From assembly GCF_001312865.1 (NCBI RefSeq), contig NZ_BBER01000009.1, forward strand, positions 1 through 56,604: a stretch of 56,604 nucleotides of DNA, given 5' to 3'. The notes under the pieces were generated by a model. It had not been told where the DNA came from, did not search any database, and saw only the letters and a program-made list of their open reading frames with translations. The stretch's first letter is position 1, and the number at the start of each line of letters is the position of its first letter. Below, in pieces: positions 28,085-38,993 of the stretch. Made by a program: the position numbers and the translations under genes. This DNA comes from Lacticaseibacillus thailandensis DSM 22698 = JCM 13996 (GTDB lineage: Bacteria; Bacillota; Bacilli; Lactobacillales; Lactobacillaceae).

Positions 28085-28120
28085 GGGTGCAGACACCGAG
28101 ATGGGGTCCGCGCCCTTTTT
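28085..28120 (+). terminator. Phosphoglucomutase terminator
   Basis: GGGTGC-AGAC pairs with GTCC-GCGCCC with one mismatch, followed by T5. Confidence 0.6.
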
Positions 28121-28244
28121 GGTGCTGTCGTCAGTGCGTGGGGCCGGCGTCTATTTGGTGAGCCGATACAGGTAGCAATCAGTGACGGGGTAATTTCATG
28201 AAGGTCTCCATCAACTAGCCGGATTTGCGGACAGGCTGCCCCGA

Positions 28245-28274
28245 TTGGTAATCATGCGCTATTTGTGCTATCCT
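28245..28274 (+). promoter_or_regulatory. Candidate promoter of the HD-domain gene
   Basis: TTGGTA (28245-28250), 18 bases, TATCCT (28269-28274). Confidence 0.4.
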
Positions 28275-28332
28275 TTGGAACAATTTAGCGACGGTTGGCA
28301 CATGTGGCCGGCTAAGCGAGGAGGTCATGACG

Positions 28333-29028
28333 ATGGGGTTACACCAATACATTACGGGGTTAACAAACCTGGAAACGTTGCGCCGGGCACCCGGCTTCTT
28401 CAAGTATGAGGAGCACAGTGTAGCGGCACACAGTTTCAAGGTTGCCTCAATTGCCCAAATGTTGGGCGACATTGAGGAGGAGGCGGGACACACCATTAAC
28501 TGGCAACGCTTGTACGAAAAGGCGTTGAATCACGACTACACGGAACGTTTCATTGGCGATATTAAAACGCCGGTCAAATACGCCACCAAGTCGTTGCGGT
28601 CCCTGCTGGCAGACGTTGAGGAATCCATGACGGAAAACTTTATTGTGGGTGAAATTCCGCCTGAATTTCAGGACGTTTATCGGCGCCGTCTAGGTGAGGG
28701 CAAGGATGACACCCTCGAGGGTCAGATTTTGAGCGTGGCGGACAAAGTGGACCTAATGTACGAGGGCTTTGGTGAAATTGAGAAGGGTAATCCTGAACCC
28801 GTCTTCTTGGATATCTACCGGGAAAGCCTGAAGACCATTTTGCAGTTTCGGCAATTAGCCTGCGTCCAGTACTTTTTAGACCACATTTTGCCCGACATGT
28901 TACACGAAAACTTTGCCGATAAGCAGCACCTGGAGTCGGTGACGGCGGATACCTTGGCGCAAGCGATGACCAATAGCGTTAGCAAAGTAGCGGAATGTGT
29001 GGGAAATGCTACATTTTGGCGATTATGA
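28333..29028 (+). CDS. HD-domain 5'-nucleotidase-like protein (YfbR type)
   Basis: A 231-residue protein with the HD metal-binding pattern EEHSVAAHSFKVA, LNHDYTERFIGD and, near residue 140, SVADKVDLMYEG. This corresponds to the YfbR-like group of HD hydrolases that dephosphorylate deoxynucleoside monophosphates; the exact substrate is not shown. ATG 28333 is preferred over 28327 because GAGGAGG (28318-28324) would be only two or three bases from the latter. It lies upstream of uvrB, separated by an SOS-like box and a terminator. Confidence 0.8.
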   Translation: MGLHQYITGLTNLETLRRAPGFFKYEEHSVAAHSFKVASIAQMLGDIEEEAGHTINWQRLYEKALNHDYTERFIGDIKTPVKYATKSLRSLLADVEESMTENFIVGEIPPEFQDVYRRRLGEGKDDTLEGQILSVADKVDLMYEGFGEIEKGNPEPVFLDIYRESLKTILQFRQLACVQYFLDHILPDMLHENFADKQHLESVTADTLAQAMTNSVSKVAECVGNATFWRL

Positions 29029-29061
29029 GATACACCGGCAGTACGCCGCGACTACAGGTAG

Positions 29062-29075
29062 CGAAAATATGTTCG
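29062..29075 (+). promoter_or_regulatory. LexA/DinR SOS box upstream of uvrB
   Basis: CGAAAATATGTTCG differs at one position from the Bacillus-type consensus CGAACATATGTTCG. It is extended symmetrically to TAGCGAA...TTCGCTA (29059-29077). A -10-like TAAAAT follows at 29082-29087. Upstream of uvrB and uvrA, classical SOS genes, this is very plausible. Confidence 0.7.
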
Positions 29076-29140
29076 CTATGCTAAAATAAGCGCAGAGTGT
29101 TATGGCTGTACGCTGATAACATGAGTTGCACCAGTTACCA

Positions 29141-29183
29141 TAGAGCGTGGCGCTAGGGTTACCTGCCGCGACGCTCTATTTTT
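29141..29183 (+). terminator. Terminator or attenuator upstream of uvrB
   Basis: TAGAGCGTGGCG pairs with CGCGACGCTCTA, followed by T5. It lies after the SOS-type promoter and before uvrB, so it may act as an attenuator rather than only as the end of the upstream HD gene. Confidence 0.65.
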
Positions 29184-29253
29184 GGCGTTAGTTAATTAAA
29201 ATAGTTATTTGTGACCATCAATGGCGTATGGTTGTTGTGAGGAGGGTGTTGTT

Positions 29254-31257
29254 ATGGCAGAACAAAACGAGCAATTGTTTGATTTACAGTCACCATATAA
29301 GCCAGCAGGGGATCAACCCCAGGCGATTAAACAGCTCGTTGATGGCTTTAAGCGCGGCGAGAAGGAACAAATTTTGCTGGGGGCCACCGGGACCGGGAAG
29401 ACGTTTACGATGAGTAACGTCATTGCCCAGCTAAACCGGCCGACGCTGATTTTGTCACATAATAAAACCCTGGCCGGTCAACTGTATGGTGAATTCAAGG
29501 AATTCTTCCCGAATAATGCGGTCGAATACTTTGTTTCTTACTATGATTATTACCAGCCCGAAGCCTACGTGCCGAGTTCTGATACCTATATTGAAAAGGA
29601 CTCGTCCATTAACGATGAGATCGACCAATTGCGGCATGCGGCCACCAGTGCCCTGCTGGAGCGCCGCGACGTAATCGTGGTAGCGTCGGTCTCGTCCATC
29701 TTTGGGTTAGGTGATCCAAAGGAATACTTTGATCACTTGATCAGTTTGCATCCTGGTTTGGAGATTGACCGTAACGCCCTTTTACGGCAATTAGTTGATA
29801 TTCAATATGACCGTAACGACATTGACTTCCAACGTGGGCGGTTCCGGGTACGGGGTGACGTGGTCGAAATTTTCCCGGCTAACACTGACGACCACGCGAT
29901 CCGCGTCGAGTTCTTTGGTGATGAAATTGACCGGATCACGGAAGTGGACGCATTAACTGGCGAGGTGCTGGGAACACGTGACCACGTGGCCATTTTTCCG
30001 GCGACGCACTTTATGACCAATAAAGATCAGCTCGAACGTGCCATTGATAGTATCAGCGCCGAACTGGATGCGCGGCTCAAGGAGTTACGTGATCAGGGTA
30101 AGTTGCTGGAGGCCGAACGGTTGGAACAGCGGACCAATTACGATATTGAGATGTTGCGCGAAATGGGCTACACCAGCGGGGTTGAAAACTATTCACGGCA
30201 CATGGATGGCCGTAAACCGGGTGAGCCACCGTACACGTTGCTCGACTTTTTCCCGAAGGATTTCATGATTATGGTTGATGAAAGCCACGTGACCATGCCA
30301 CAGATTCGCGGTATGTATAACGGTGACCAGGCCCGCAAGCAGGTACTCATCGACTACGGTTTTCGTCTGCCGAGCGCCCTGGACAACCGGCCGCTGAAAA
30401 TTGATGAATTTGAAAAGCACGTCAACCAAATTCTGTACGTGTCTGCCACCCCGGGTCCGTACGAAATGGACCGGGTACCCAAGAAGGACATCGCCGAGCA
30501 GATTATTCGGCCGACCGGGTTGTTGGATCCTACGATCGAAGTGCGGCCAATCATGGGCCAGATCGATGACCTGGTGTCCGAAATTAACATTCGGGTCGAG
30601 AAGCACGAGCGGGTGTTTGTGACGACTTTGACCAAAAAGATGGCCGAAGACCTGACCGATTACCTCAAAGAGATGGGCATCAAGGTCAAGTACCTGCACA
30701 GTGATATCAAGACCCTGGAGCGGGCCCAAATTATCCGCGACTTACGGTTGGGCAAGTTTGATGTGCTAGTAGGAATCAACTTGCTACGTGAAGGGATCGA
30801 CGTACCGGAAGTGTCGTTAATTGCCATTCTGGACGCGGACAAGGAAGGCTTCCTGCGTGCCGAGCGGTCGTTGATCCAGACGATTGGGCGCGCAAGCCGG
30901 AACGAACATGGTAAGGTGATCATGTATGCGGATAAGGTGACGGACTCCATGAAGGCCGCCATCGACGAAACGCACCGGCGGCGGACAATTCAGGAAAAGT
31001 TCAACCGGGATCATGGCATTACCCCTAAGACGATCGTCAAGCCAATCCGCGACGCCATCAGTGCGGTGGAGAAGTCGACGGACGATGATGCGGGTAAGAG
31101 TGTCACCCAGGTAGACATGGAGGATATGTCCAAAGAGGATCGGGCTGAGTTGGTCAAGAACCTGCGCGAGCAGATGCAGCAGGCCGCCAAGAAGCTCGAC
31201 TTTGAGCAGGCTGCGAGCCTGCGGGATACGATCCTGGAACTGGAAGCAGCCAAGTAA
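29254..31257 (+). CDS. uvrB: Excinuclease ABC subunit B
   Basis: A 667-residue DNA-damage recognition helicase of nucleotide excision repair. Walker [11 protein letters not shown], the beta-hairpin region [16 protein letters not shown] motif [18 protein letters not shown], helicase motifs [15 protein letters not shown] and [19 protein letters not shown], and the C-terminal UVR motif ([24 protein letters not shown]) that contacts UvrC are all intact. ATG 29254 has GAGGAGGGTG upstream. uvrA follows after 50 bases in the same direction. Confidence 0.97.
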   Translation: MAEQNEQLFDLQSPYKPAGDQPQAIKQLVDGFKRGEKEQILLGATGTGKTFTMSNVIAQLNRPTLILSHNKTLAGQLYGEFKEFFPNNAVEYFVSYYDYYQPEAYVPSSDTYIEKDSSINDEIDQLRHAATSALLERRDVIVVASVSSIFGLGDPKEYFDHLISLHPGLEIDRNALLRQLVDIQYDRNDIDFQRGRFRVRGDVVEIFPANTDDHAIRVEFFGDEIDRITEVDALTGEVLGTRDHVAIFPATHFMTNKDQLERAIDSISAELDARLKELRDQGKLLEAERLEQRTNYDIEMLREMGYTSGVENYSRHMDGRKPGEPPYTLLDFFPKDFMIMVDESHVTMPQIRGMYNGDQARKQVLIDYGFRLPSALDNRPLKIDEFEKHVNQILYVSATPGPYEMDRVPKKDIAEQIIRPTGLLDPTIEVRPIMGQIDDLVSEINIRVEKHERVFVTTLTKKMAEDLTDYLKEMGIKVKYLHSDIKTLERAQIIRDLRLGKFDVLVGINLLREGIDVPEVSLIAILDADKEGFLRAERSLIQTIGRASRNEHGKVIMYADKVTDSMKAAIDETHRRRTIQEKFNRDHGITPKTIVKPIRDAISAVEKSTDDDAGKSVTQVDMEDMSKEDRAELVKNLREQMQQAAKKLDFEQAASLRDTILELEAAK

Positions 31258-31307
31258 TCCAGAGGGCCATGCGTTGTGGTGTGGTTAGTTTGTAGAGGTA
31301 AAGGAAT

Positions 31308-34165
31308 TTGTCAAATAATCAGATTGTTATTCACGGTGCACGTAGCCATAACTTGAAGGATATCGACGTCACGATTCCCCGGGATAAGCTGGTGGTGATG
31401 ACCGGCCTGTCCGGTTCGGGTAAAAGCTCATTGGCCTTTGATACGCTGTACGCTGAAGGACAGCGGCGGTACGTTGAAAGCTTATCGTCATATGCCCGGC
31501 AATTCTTAGGGCAAATGGACAAGCCGGACTTGGACTCTATTGATGGGTTGTCGCCCGCTATTTCCATTGACCAAAAAACAACGTCCAAGAACCCCCGTAG
31601 TACGGTGGGGACGGTGACTGAAATCAACGACTACCTGCGGCTGTTGTGGGCACGTGTCGGTACGCCTATCTGTCCTAATGACGGTACCAAGATTGAGAGT
31701 CAATCGGTAGAACAGATGGTCAACCGCGTGATGAAGTTACCGGACCACAGTCGTATTCAGGTGATGAGTCCAGTCGTGCGGCACAAAAAGGGTGCACACA
31801 AGAAAGTGTTCGCCAAGATTCAGCGTGAAGGCTACGTGCGAATGCGGGTTGACGGCGAAATTGTCGATGTTGACCCCAAGTACGAGCTGGATAAGAACAA
31901 GTTTCACGACATCGATATCGTCGTGGACCGCATCGTGGTGAAGCCCGAAGTCCGTTCCCGTCTCTTCGATTCTGTCGAATCCGCCCTGCGGTTGTCCGAT
32001 GGTTACGCCAACGTGGACGTGATCGGTGGGGAACCGCTGATCTTCTCCGAACACTATTCGTGCCCTATTTGTGGCTTTTCGGTGGGTGAAGTTGAACCGC
32101 GGTTGTTTAGTTTCAACGCGCCGTTTGGGGCCTGCCCGGTTTGCGATGGTCTAGGTGAGAAACTCAACGTCGATGTGGACCTGGTCGTACCCGACCGCAC
32201 TCTGACGCTTGCACAGGGGGCCATTGCGCCGTGGAACTCCATCAGTACGCAATACTACCCGAGCTTACTGGAACAAGCTTGCAACGCGTTTGGCATTCCC
32301 ATGGACGTGCCGTTTGCGGACCTGACCAAGGCGCAACAGAACATCGTGTTGTACGGTAACGGCCAGCACAAGTTCCACTTTCACTACAACAGCGACTTTG
32401 GTGGGGTGCGCGATCTGGACACGACCTTTGAGGGGGTCGTGAACAACGTTGACCGGCGCTACCACGCGGATAACAGCATGTTTAATACGGAACGGATGCG
32501 GATGTTCATGACCGCGTTACCATGTCCCGCTTGCCACGGCAAACGGCTTAACCGTGCCGCGCTGTCTGTAAAGGTTGAAGGCCAGGACATTGCTGAAGTG
32601 AGTGACTTGTCAATCAAGGACGCCCTCCCGTTCTTTAAGCACATTAAGCTGGGAGAGCAGAACACGGTCATTGCACAGCCCATTGTTAAAGAGGTGGTGG
32701 ACCGCTTGACCTTCATGATCAACGTGGGGTTGGATTACCTCACGCTGTCCCGGGCGGCGGGGACGCTATCTGGTGGTGAAGCGCAGCGTATTCGGTTGGC
32801 TACCCAGATTGGGTCTAACCTGTCCGGGGTGCTATACGTCCTGGACGAACCATCCATCGGGTTGCACCAGCGGGACAACGACCGGCTGATTCGTTCACTG
32901 AAAAAGATGCGCGACCTGGGCAACACCTTGGTCGTTGTTGAACACGATGAAGATACTATGCGTGCTTCGGACTACATCATCGATATTGGTCCGGGTGCCG
33001 GTGAAAAGGGTGGTCGCGTCATGGCCGCCGGGACGCCGGCCGAAGTGGCCGCTAACCCTAATTCATTGACGGGCCAATACTTGTCCGGCAAGAAGTTTAT
33101 TCTGGTGCCGACTGAGCGTCGCAAAGGTAACGGTAAACAGCTTGTTCTCAAAGGGGCCAAGGAGCACAACCTCAAGAACATCAACGTCAACTTTCCGCTG
33201 GGTAAGTTAGTGGCGGTCACCGGCGTTTCTGGTTCGGGCAAGTCGACACTGGTCAACAACATCCTGAAGCGGGTGCTGAAGCAGAAGCTGAACCGCAATT
33301 CCAACAAGCCTGGTGCATACCGGTCCCTTTCCGGTTGGGAAAACCTCGACAAAGTGGTGGACGTGGACCAGTCGCCAATTGGCCGCACTCCGCGGAGTAA
33401 CCCGGCGACCTACACGGGTGTCTTTGACGATATTCGCGGTCTCTTTGCCCAAACGAACGAGGCGAAGTTGCGTGGCTACAAGAAGGGCCGCTTCAGCTTC
33501 AACATTAAGGGCGGTCGCTGTGAAAACTGTAAGGGTGATGGGATCATCAAGATTGAGATGAATTTCTTGCCTGACGTTTATGTGCCTTGTGAGGTCTGCC
33601 ATGGACGGCGTTACAATTCCGAAACGCTCGAAGTGACCTATAAAGGCAAGAACATTTCTGAAGTGTTGGACATGACCGTCAATGAGGCCGTGAAGTTTTT
33701 TTGCCCCAATTCCTAAGATTGCACGGAAATTGCAGACCATTGTCGACGTTGGCTTGGGTTACGTCTCCCTAGGTCAATCCGCTACCACTTTGTCTGGTGG
33801 TGAAGCGCAGCGGATGAAGCTCGCTAGTGAGCTGCAGAAAAAGAGTACGGGTAAGAACTTCTACATTTTGGATGAACCCACCACGGGGCTCCACACTGAT
33901 GACATTGGCCGGTTAATGGGCGTTTTACAGCGCTTGGTCGATGAGGGCAACACCGTGCTGGTCATCGAGCACAACCTGGACGTCATTAAGTGTGCCGACT
34001 GGGTCATCGACCTCGGTCCCGAGGGTGGCGATGGCGGTGGTACCGTCGTGGCTACGGGGACGCCGGAGCAGATCGCCGCGGTGCCGGCAAGTTACACGGG
34101 CCAGTACTTGGGCCCCATGCTTAAGCGTGACAAAGCGCGGGCGGCAGCGCAGGCGAAAAAAATAA
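31308..34165 (+). CDS. uvrA: Excinuclease ABC subunit A, frameshifted
   Basis: About 950 residues: a twin ABC-type ATPase that delivers UvrB to lesions. Walker A motifs [19 protein letters not shown] and [13 protein letters not shown] signatures [10 protein letters not shown](R/K) twice, and zinc-finger cysteine sets CPICGF/CPVC and CENCKG/CEVCHG are present. The start is TTG at 31308. A T7 run at 33696-33702 breaks the frame where six T give [17 protein letters not shown] second A7 run (34156-34162) hides a probable TAA at 34163-34165; as written the frame continues to 34212. Confidence 0.95.
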
Positions 34166-34234
34166 CGGAATGCGCTTGCATTTCAGCGGTTAGACGGGCA
34201 CAATGCCAGTAAAGGCAAATTGGAGGTATTGACC

Positions 34235-34776
34235 ATGATGTTTAACACGCGCAGGGCCTGGGGCTTCGACTGGGGCGAATTACTGACGGGAGTGCTGTTC
34301 ATTGTCGCTGGTATTTTCTTCATCCGGCATCCGCAGATCGGTTTGGTGACGTTGACGCTACTATTCGCGAGCGTGGCGATTATCCGGGGAATCACCGTTC
34401 TGGCGGGATTCTCGCACTTACGTGAGTTTAACCGGCGCCTGTCCTGGTTGTCACTGCTTTCAGGGCTCGTGGATTTAGTCCTTGGTGTGTTGTTCCTATT
34501 CAACGTACCAGCAGGCATTGCGGGTCTGACGGCACTGTTTGCGGTGTGGTTCCTAATCGATTCGGTGGCCAACCTGCTAAACGTCGGGCACCTGCGCAAC
34601 TTTGGTACTGGGTGGATGCTGGTCTCAATCGTGTTGGACGTCCTGACCTTGCTGGTCGCACTCCTGCTGTTCATGCAGCCGGTGCTGGCCGCAGTATCCT
34701 TGGCCAGCATCGTCTCCATCTACCTGATTTTGTTTGGCATTAACGCATCCTGGTCGCGTTTGCGCGGGCACAGTAG
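34235..34776 (+). CDS. HdeD/DUF308-family membrane protein
   Basis: About 180 residues in six hydrophobic helices arranged as three repeated pairs, as in HdeD/DUF308 proteins; some relatives are linked to acid resistance. The role here is unknown. ATG 34235 has TGGAGGT seven bases upstream. A missing A near 34746 shifts the end: restored, it reads FGINAILVAFARAQ and stops at 34774-34776. As written the frame runs to 34825, through the downstream terminator hairpin, which supports the shorter end. Confidence 0.75.
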
Positions 34777-34802
34777 GCGATTTCTGTTACGTATATGTAT
34801 GC

Positions 34803-34837
34803 GCCATTACTACGGTCAGTGGTAATGGCTTTTCTTT
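34803..34837 (+). terminator. Terminator after the HdeD-like gene
   Basis: GCCATTAC (34803-34810) pairs with GTAATGGC (34822-34829), followed by TTTTCTTT. Confidence 0.7.
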
Positions 34838-34853
34838 GCACTGAGTTGGGCCC

Positions 34854-34880
34854 TTGGACGCGGCGTCAATTTGGTATACT
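34854..34880 (+). promoter_or_regulatory. Promoter of the rapZ-yvcK-whiA operon
   Basis: Extended -10 TTGGTATACT (TATACT 34875-34880) with TTGGAC at 34854-34859; the 15-base spacer is short, but the TG element compensates. Confidence 0.5.
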
Positions 34881-34910
34881 GTTATACGGATAGGACGGAG
34901 GAAACTGACA

Positions 34911-35796
34911 ATGGCGGAAAAAAATGGAAATTGTCATTATTTCGGGAATGTCTGGCGCCGGCAAAACGGTTGCCATGCAGTCTTTTGAAGACCTAGGTTA
35001 TTTCTGTGTCGATAACATGCCCCCGGCACTGATGCCAAAATTTTGGGAACTCATGCAGCAAACGGGTAAGGTCAGCAAAGTTGCCCTGGTAGTTGACCTG
35101 CGTAGCCGTGCTTTTTACGACCAGATGGGTGATATTCTGGTCGATATGCGCGACAAGCCGGGGTTGACCCTCCGCATTCTCTTTCTAGATGCCACCGATT
35201 CTGAACTGGTTTCCCGGTATAAAGAGACGCGGCGTGCTCATCCGTTAGCGATGGATGGTCGGCTCATGGACGGCATCACTAAGGAACGGGACCTGTTGGG
35301 CGACTTGAAGCGCCACGCTGACCTAGTGATCGACACCACCACGTTGACGCCGCGCGCATTGCGTGAACGGCTGTTTGCCGAGTTCAAGACCCAGAAGCAA
35401 ACTACATTCCATGTCGAAGTCATGAGCTTTGGCTTTAAGTACGGGTTGCCAATCGACGCGGATATCGTAATGGACGTACGGTTCTTACCCAATCCCTTCT
35501 ATATTCCGGAACTGAAGCAAGAAACTGGTCTGGACAAGGGTGTGTATGATTACGTCATGGGTAACCCGCTAGCCGCAAAGTTTTATCAGCAATATATTAC
35601 GATGCTGGATACGATTATGCCGGCGTACGTAAAGGAAGGCAAGACTAGCCTGACGATTGCCATTGGTTGTACTGGTGGGCAGCACCGGAGCGTCGCCTTT
35701 GCCCGGCGGATTGGCGAACACCTGCGCAAGCACTACACGGTCGATATTTCGCACCGGGACGTCAATAAGCATAAAGAAGGGGTGAACCGGTCATGA
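34911..35796 (+). CDS. rapZ: RapZ-family nucleotide-binding protein
   Basis: About 294 residues. The N-terminal P-loop [24 protein letters not shown] and the C-terminal motif [13 protein letters not shown] with NVNKHKE-like ending are hallmarks of RapZ/YvcJ. In E. coli RapZ controls glmS through RNA binding; in Firmicutes the role is less defined, and GTP/ATP hydrolysis is known for YvcJ. ATG 34911 has GGAGGA eight bases upstream. It is in frame only if the A7 run at 34918-34924 is really six, giving MAEKMEIVII. The downstream ATG at 34924 has no good ribosome-binding site. Confidence 0.92.
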
Positions 35797-36827
35797 GCGA
35801 TTTGGAGGAGATTAAGTTGGTTCATGCGCGGCGCCCGAAAGTTGTGGTTATTGGTGGGGGTACCGGCCTACCTGTCATTGTGAAGAGTCTGCATGAGCAG
35901 GATGCTGACGTCACTGCGGTGGTAACCGTCGCCGATGACGGGGGTTCTAGTGGTATCATCCGCAATTACATTAACGTGGTCCCACCTGGTGATATTCGCA
36001 ACGTCTTGGTGGCTCTGTCAGACCAGCCGCAGTTATACCGGGATCTTTTTCAGTACCGGTTTAATAGTGACGATTCGTTTTTCAGCGGTCATGCACTGGG
36101 TAATCTGGTAATCGCGGCTTTGGCCGAAATGCGCGGTGGGGTGTTTGCGGCCGTGCAGGAGCTGAGCAAGATACTCAAAGTTGATGGGCACGTCTACCCG
36201 GCGAGCAACACGCCGTTGACCCTGAACGCGCAGTTCAGTGACGGGTCGACCCTGGCTGGTGAGGCGGAAATTACGGCGGCCGGTAAGCATATCCAGCGAG
36301 TGTGGGTCACGCCTAACGATGGGGATGCTTCGCAAGGAGCGTTGCCGATGGCTGAACCCCAGGTGATTAGTGCCATTATGGATGCGGACGTGGTGGTTTT
36401 AGGCCCGGGGAGTTTGTTTACCAGCATTTTGCCGAACCTGATGATCCATAATCTGGGCCAGACGGTTTTAAAGACCAAAGCAGAAGTGATTTACATCGTT
36501 AACATCATGACCCAAAAGGGCGAGACTGAGGGCTTCACTGATGCCGACCACGTACGGGTATTGGAACGGCATTTGGGGCAAAAGTTTGTGGATACCGTCC
36601 TGGTCAACATCGAGCCGGTACCGGCTGACTATTTGGACCGTGACCGTTACGTGGAAATTTCCACACCGGTGCAGTCCGACTACGCTAGCCTCCGGGCGAT
36701 GGGGTGTCGGGTGATTTCATCTGACTTCCTGAAGCTCCGCGACGGTGGGGTGTTCCACGATGGACAAAAGGTAGCACGAGAAATTTTGAACCTGGAGTTA
36801 CAGGTGGGTTCACAGCGAAGGGGTTGA
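35793..36827 (+). CDS. yvcK: YvcK/CofD-like gluconeogenesis factor
   Basis: A 344-residue protein of the CofD-like fold. [43 protein letters not shown] and [13 protein letters not shown] are the family motifs. It binds UDP-sugars and is needed for growth on gluconeogenic carbon and for normal cell shape in Bacillus and relatives. Its ATG overlaps the rapZ stop (ATGA), so translation is coupled. It is the second gene of rapZ-yvcK-whiA. Confidence 0.94.
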   Translation: MSDLEEIKLVHARRPKVVVIGGGTGLPVIVKSLHEQDADVTAVVTVADDGGSSGIIRNYINVVPPGDIRNVLVALSDQPQLYRDLFQYRFNSDDSFFSGHALGNLVIAALAEMRGGVFAAVQELSKILKVDGHVYPASNTPLTLNAQFSDGSTLAGEAEITAAGKHIQRVWVTPNDGDASQGALPMAEPQVISAIMDADVVVLGPGSLFTSILPNLMIHNLGQTVLKTKAEVIYIVNIMTQKGETEGFTDADHVRVLERHLGQKFVDTVLVNIEPVPADYLDRDRYVEISTPVQSDYASLRAMGCRVISSDFLKLRDGGVFHDGQKVAREILNLELQVGSQRRG

Positions 36828-36831
36828 TCCC

Positions 36832-37779
36832 GTGGCGAGTTTTGCCAGTTTGGTCAAAAAAAAGAACTAACGCAGTTAGAGGTGCACCCAGAACACGCGA
36901 AGGCCGAACTGTCGGCGTTGATCCGGATGAATGGTACGTTGACTATCATTCGCCACCAGCTGGGGTTAGACGTGGTCACGGAAAATCCGGCGATTGCGCG
37001 CCGCATTTACTCGCTAATTAAGCAGGTCTACCATCAGGAAGCTACTTTGAGCGTGCGGCGCAAAATGAAGCTGAAGAAGAATAATCAGTACGTGGTGCGG
37101 CTGGTCCAGGGCGTGCAGCCCATGCTGCAGGATATGGATATTTTGGCCGCCACGGGGTTGACGATCAACACGTCGATCTCAGACGCCATCATGTCAGAGC
37201 CACAGCGGATGCGTTCGTATTTGCGCGGTGCGTTTTTAGCGGGCGGTTCGGTCAACAACCCCGAGACCAGTAGCTACCATCTGGAGATTTATTCCCTGTA
37301 TGAGGACCACAACGCCGACATTTTGACCATGATGAACCACTTTCATTTGAATGCCCGGGCGGTCCAACGCCGCAGTGGGTTCATTGCCTACCTTAAAGAG
37401 GCGGAAAAAAATTGCCGATTTTCTCAACGTTATTGGTGCTACGAGTGCCATGTTGAAGTTTGAGGATGTCCGCATCATTCGCGATATGCGTAATTCGGTT
37501 AACCGGCTGGTGAATAGCGAAACGGCCAACTTGAACAAGACCATTGACGCGGCACAGCGCCAAATCGAAAACATTAACTTCCTTGCCGAGACGGTGGGAT
37601 TAGACAACCTCCCACCACGGTTACGGGAGACCGCGACTTTGCGGTTGGCCCATCCCGATGTGTCACTGCAGGAGCTGGGGGAAATGGCCCCCGGCGGCGT
37701 CATTTCCAAGTCGGGTATTAACCACCGGCTGCGCAAGCTCAACGAAATGGCGGACCGGGTTCGTCATGAGGGAACGTAG
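36832..37779 (+). CDS. whiA: WhiA sporulation/cell-division regulator homologue, frameshifted
   Basis: About 315 residues: N-terminal LAGLIDADG-like domain without nuclease function ([30 protein letters not shown]) and a C-terminal DNA-binding domain ([26 protein letters not shown]). It influences division and chromosome segregation in Firmicutes. GTG 36832 has GAAGGGG eight bases upstream. Two frame breaks: an A8 run near 36856 ([15 protein letters not shown] needs six or nine) and an A7 run near 37405 ([14 protein letters not shown] needs six). Confidence 0.93.
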
Positions 37780-37838
37780 ACTGCGGTACGTGGTCACCAA
37801 CAAAATCACGTTTGTGGAAAGTTATTCATAATACATGG

Positions 37839-37867
37839 TTGCATTTTTCTTGCCAGTTCGATAATAT
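37839..37867 (+). promoter_or_regulatory. Promoter of tRNA-Arg
   Basis: TTGCAT (37839-37844), 17 bases, TAATAT (37862-37867), 14 bases before the tRNA. Confidence 0.6.
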
Positions 37868-37881
37868 AGTTAAGTACTTTT

Positions 37882-37953
37882 GCGCGGTTAGTGTAATGGA
37901 TCGCACGTGAGATTCCGGTTCTCGAAATCCGGGTTCGACTCCCGGGCTGCGCA
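37882..37953 (+). tRNA. tRNA-Arg (CCG anticodon)
   Basis: A full cloverleaf folds by eye: acceptor GCGCGGT with GCTGCGC (two G-U pairs), D stem GTGT/GCAC, anticodon stem TGAGA/TCTCG with loop TTCCGGT, T arm CCGGG-TTCGACT-CCCGG, discriminator A. The CCA end is not encoded. It reads the arginine codon CGG, which is frequent in the genes of this window. It has its own promoter and a terminator at 37990-38013. Confidence 0.93.
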
Positions 37954-37989
37954 GTATAGAGGTATTTAACGCAAAGTACCGCAAAGAAA

Positions 37990-38013
37990 AGTCTGAGCAA
38001 TCAGGCTTTTTTT
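37990..38013 (+). terminator. tRNA-Arg terminator
   Basis: AGTCTGA (37990-37996) pairs with TCAGGCT (38001-38007), followed by a run of T. Confidence 0.75.
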
Positions 38014-38258
38014 AGCGCAAAAAAAAGTGTTTGCCTATCGTTAACGGTTTTTAGGGGACTTTCAACGCCGTTGTTTGCATGCTACCAGGGGTGGGGTCGT
38101 TTTTGCTAATCTTAGTCCTAGTTCGGTAGGTACAAAGTAGTGACAGTAAGAGTTGAGATTACCACGAGTAAAGCATTGTTTAATGAGAATGACGGATGAC
38201 GGTAGAGACGCAAATATTTTGGGGCCGGGTAACGTAGGTGAGGTTTATGCCAAATTAG
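38014..38258. other. Intergenic stretch between tRNA-Arg and the clpP control region
   Basis: About 245 bases with no open frame, RNA fold or promoter that I can support. The whole tRNA-to-clpP gap is 392 bases; the last 90 hold the clpP control elements. I found no second copy of the tRNA 3' end that would mark an integration site. Confidence 0.5.
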
Positions 38259-38288
38259 TTTGACCTTTGCTGACGTTTAGTGTACTCT
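38259..38288 (+). promoter_or_regulatory. clpP promoter with CtsR-like box
   Basis: TTTGACC (38259-38265), three T, GCTGACG (38269-38275): the first heptad matches the CtsR repeat on this strand perfectly, the second keeps the TGAC core. TTGACC is also the -35, with TACTCT (38283-38288) as -10 after 17 bases. Confidence 0.7.
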
Positions 38289-38314
38289 TAGCACTGTAAC
38301 CTAAATAGTGCTAA
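38288..38314 (+). promoter_or_regulatory. CIRCE element (HrcA operator) of clpP
   Basis: TTAGCACTG, nine bases, TAGTGCTAA. This matches the CIRCE consensus TTAGCACTC-N9-GAGTGCTAA except the innermost base of each arm. It starts at the end of the -10, so HrcA binding would block transcription. Confidence 0.85.
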
Positions 38315-38345
38315 AATTAATGTATCAACCAAAGGGGGACAAACC

Positions 38346-38936
38346 ATGCTTGTACCTACAGTTATTGAGCAAACAAGTCGGGGCGAACGTGCTTACGACA
38401 TCTATTCCCGTCTGTTAAAGGACCGGATCATCATGCTGTCTGGTGAAATCAACGACCAGATGGCTAATTCCATCATTGCACAGTTGCTGTTCTTGGACGC
38501 GCAGGACAACACTAAGGACATTTACCTCTACATCAATTCTCCAGGTGGGGTCATTACTTCCGGCCTGGCGATCTTGGACACGATGAACTTCATCAAGTCC
38601 GATGTGCAGACGATTGCCATTGGTATGGCTGCCTCCATGGCCAGTGTGCTGTTGGCATGTGGGACGAAGGGCAAGCGGTTTGCTTTGCCTAACTCCGAAG
38701 TTTTGATTCACCAGCCACTTGGTGGTGCCCAGGGCCAGCAGACTGAAATCGAAATTGCTGCCAAGCAAATTCTGAAGGCTCGTGAGAAGCTGACGAAGAT
38801 GCTGGCTGATGCTTCTGGCCAAGACATTGAGAAGGTCCGTGCAGATACTGAACGTGACCACTACTTGTCTGCCCAGGAAGCTAAGGATTATGGCTTGATC
38901 GATGACATTCTGGTTAACAAGAACAAGGATCAGTAA
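38346..38936 (+). CDS. clpP: ATP-dependent Clp protease proteolytic subunit
   Basis: A 196-residue serine peptidase forming the tetradecameric barrel that degrades substrates fed by ClpX, ClpC or ClpE. Catalytic Ser97 lies in GMAASMAS and His122 in VLIHQPLGG; Asp is in the [17 protein letters not shown] segment. It is monocistronic, with AAGGGGG before the ATG and a strong terminator after. Upstream CtsR-like and CIRCE sites predict heat-shock control by two repressors, neither encoded in this window. Confidence 0.97.
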   Translation: MLVPTVIEQTSRGERAYDIYSRLLKDRIIMLSGEINDQMANSIIAQLLFLDAQDNTKDIYLYINSPGGVITSGLAILDTMNFIKSDVQTIAIGMAASMASVLLACGTKGKRFALPNSEVLIHQPLGGAQGQQTEIEIAAKQILKAREKLTKMLADASGQDIEKVRADTERDHYLSAQEAKDYGLIDDILVNKNKDQ

Positions 38937-38959
38937 TCGGATCGTTTTGATTAAGAGTA

Positions 38960-38993
38960 AAAGCATCGCCATTCGTTGGGCGATGCTTTTTTT
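38960..38993 (+). terminator. clpP terminator
   Basis: AAAGCATCGCC pairs with GGCGATGCTTT, with T7 at the end. Confidence 0.9.

Noticed and set aside
37882..37953. tRNA-Arg as an occupied integration site
   Set aside because: No repeat of its 3' end and no integrase or foreign-looking genes are present in the window.
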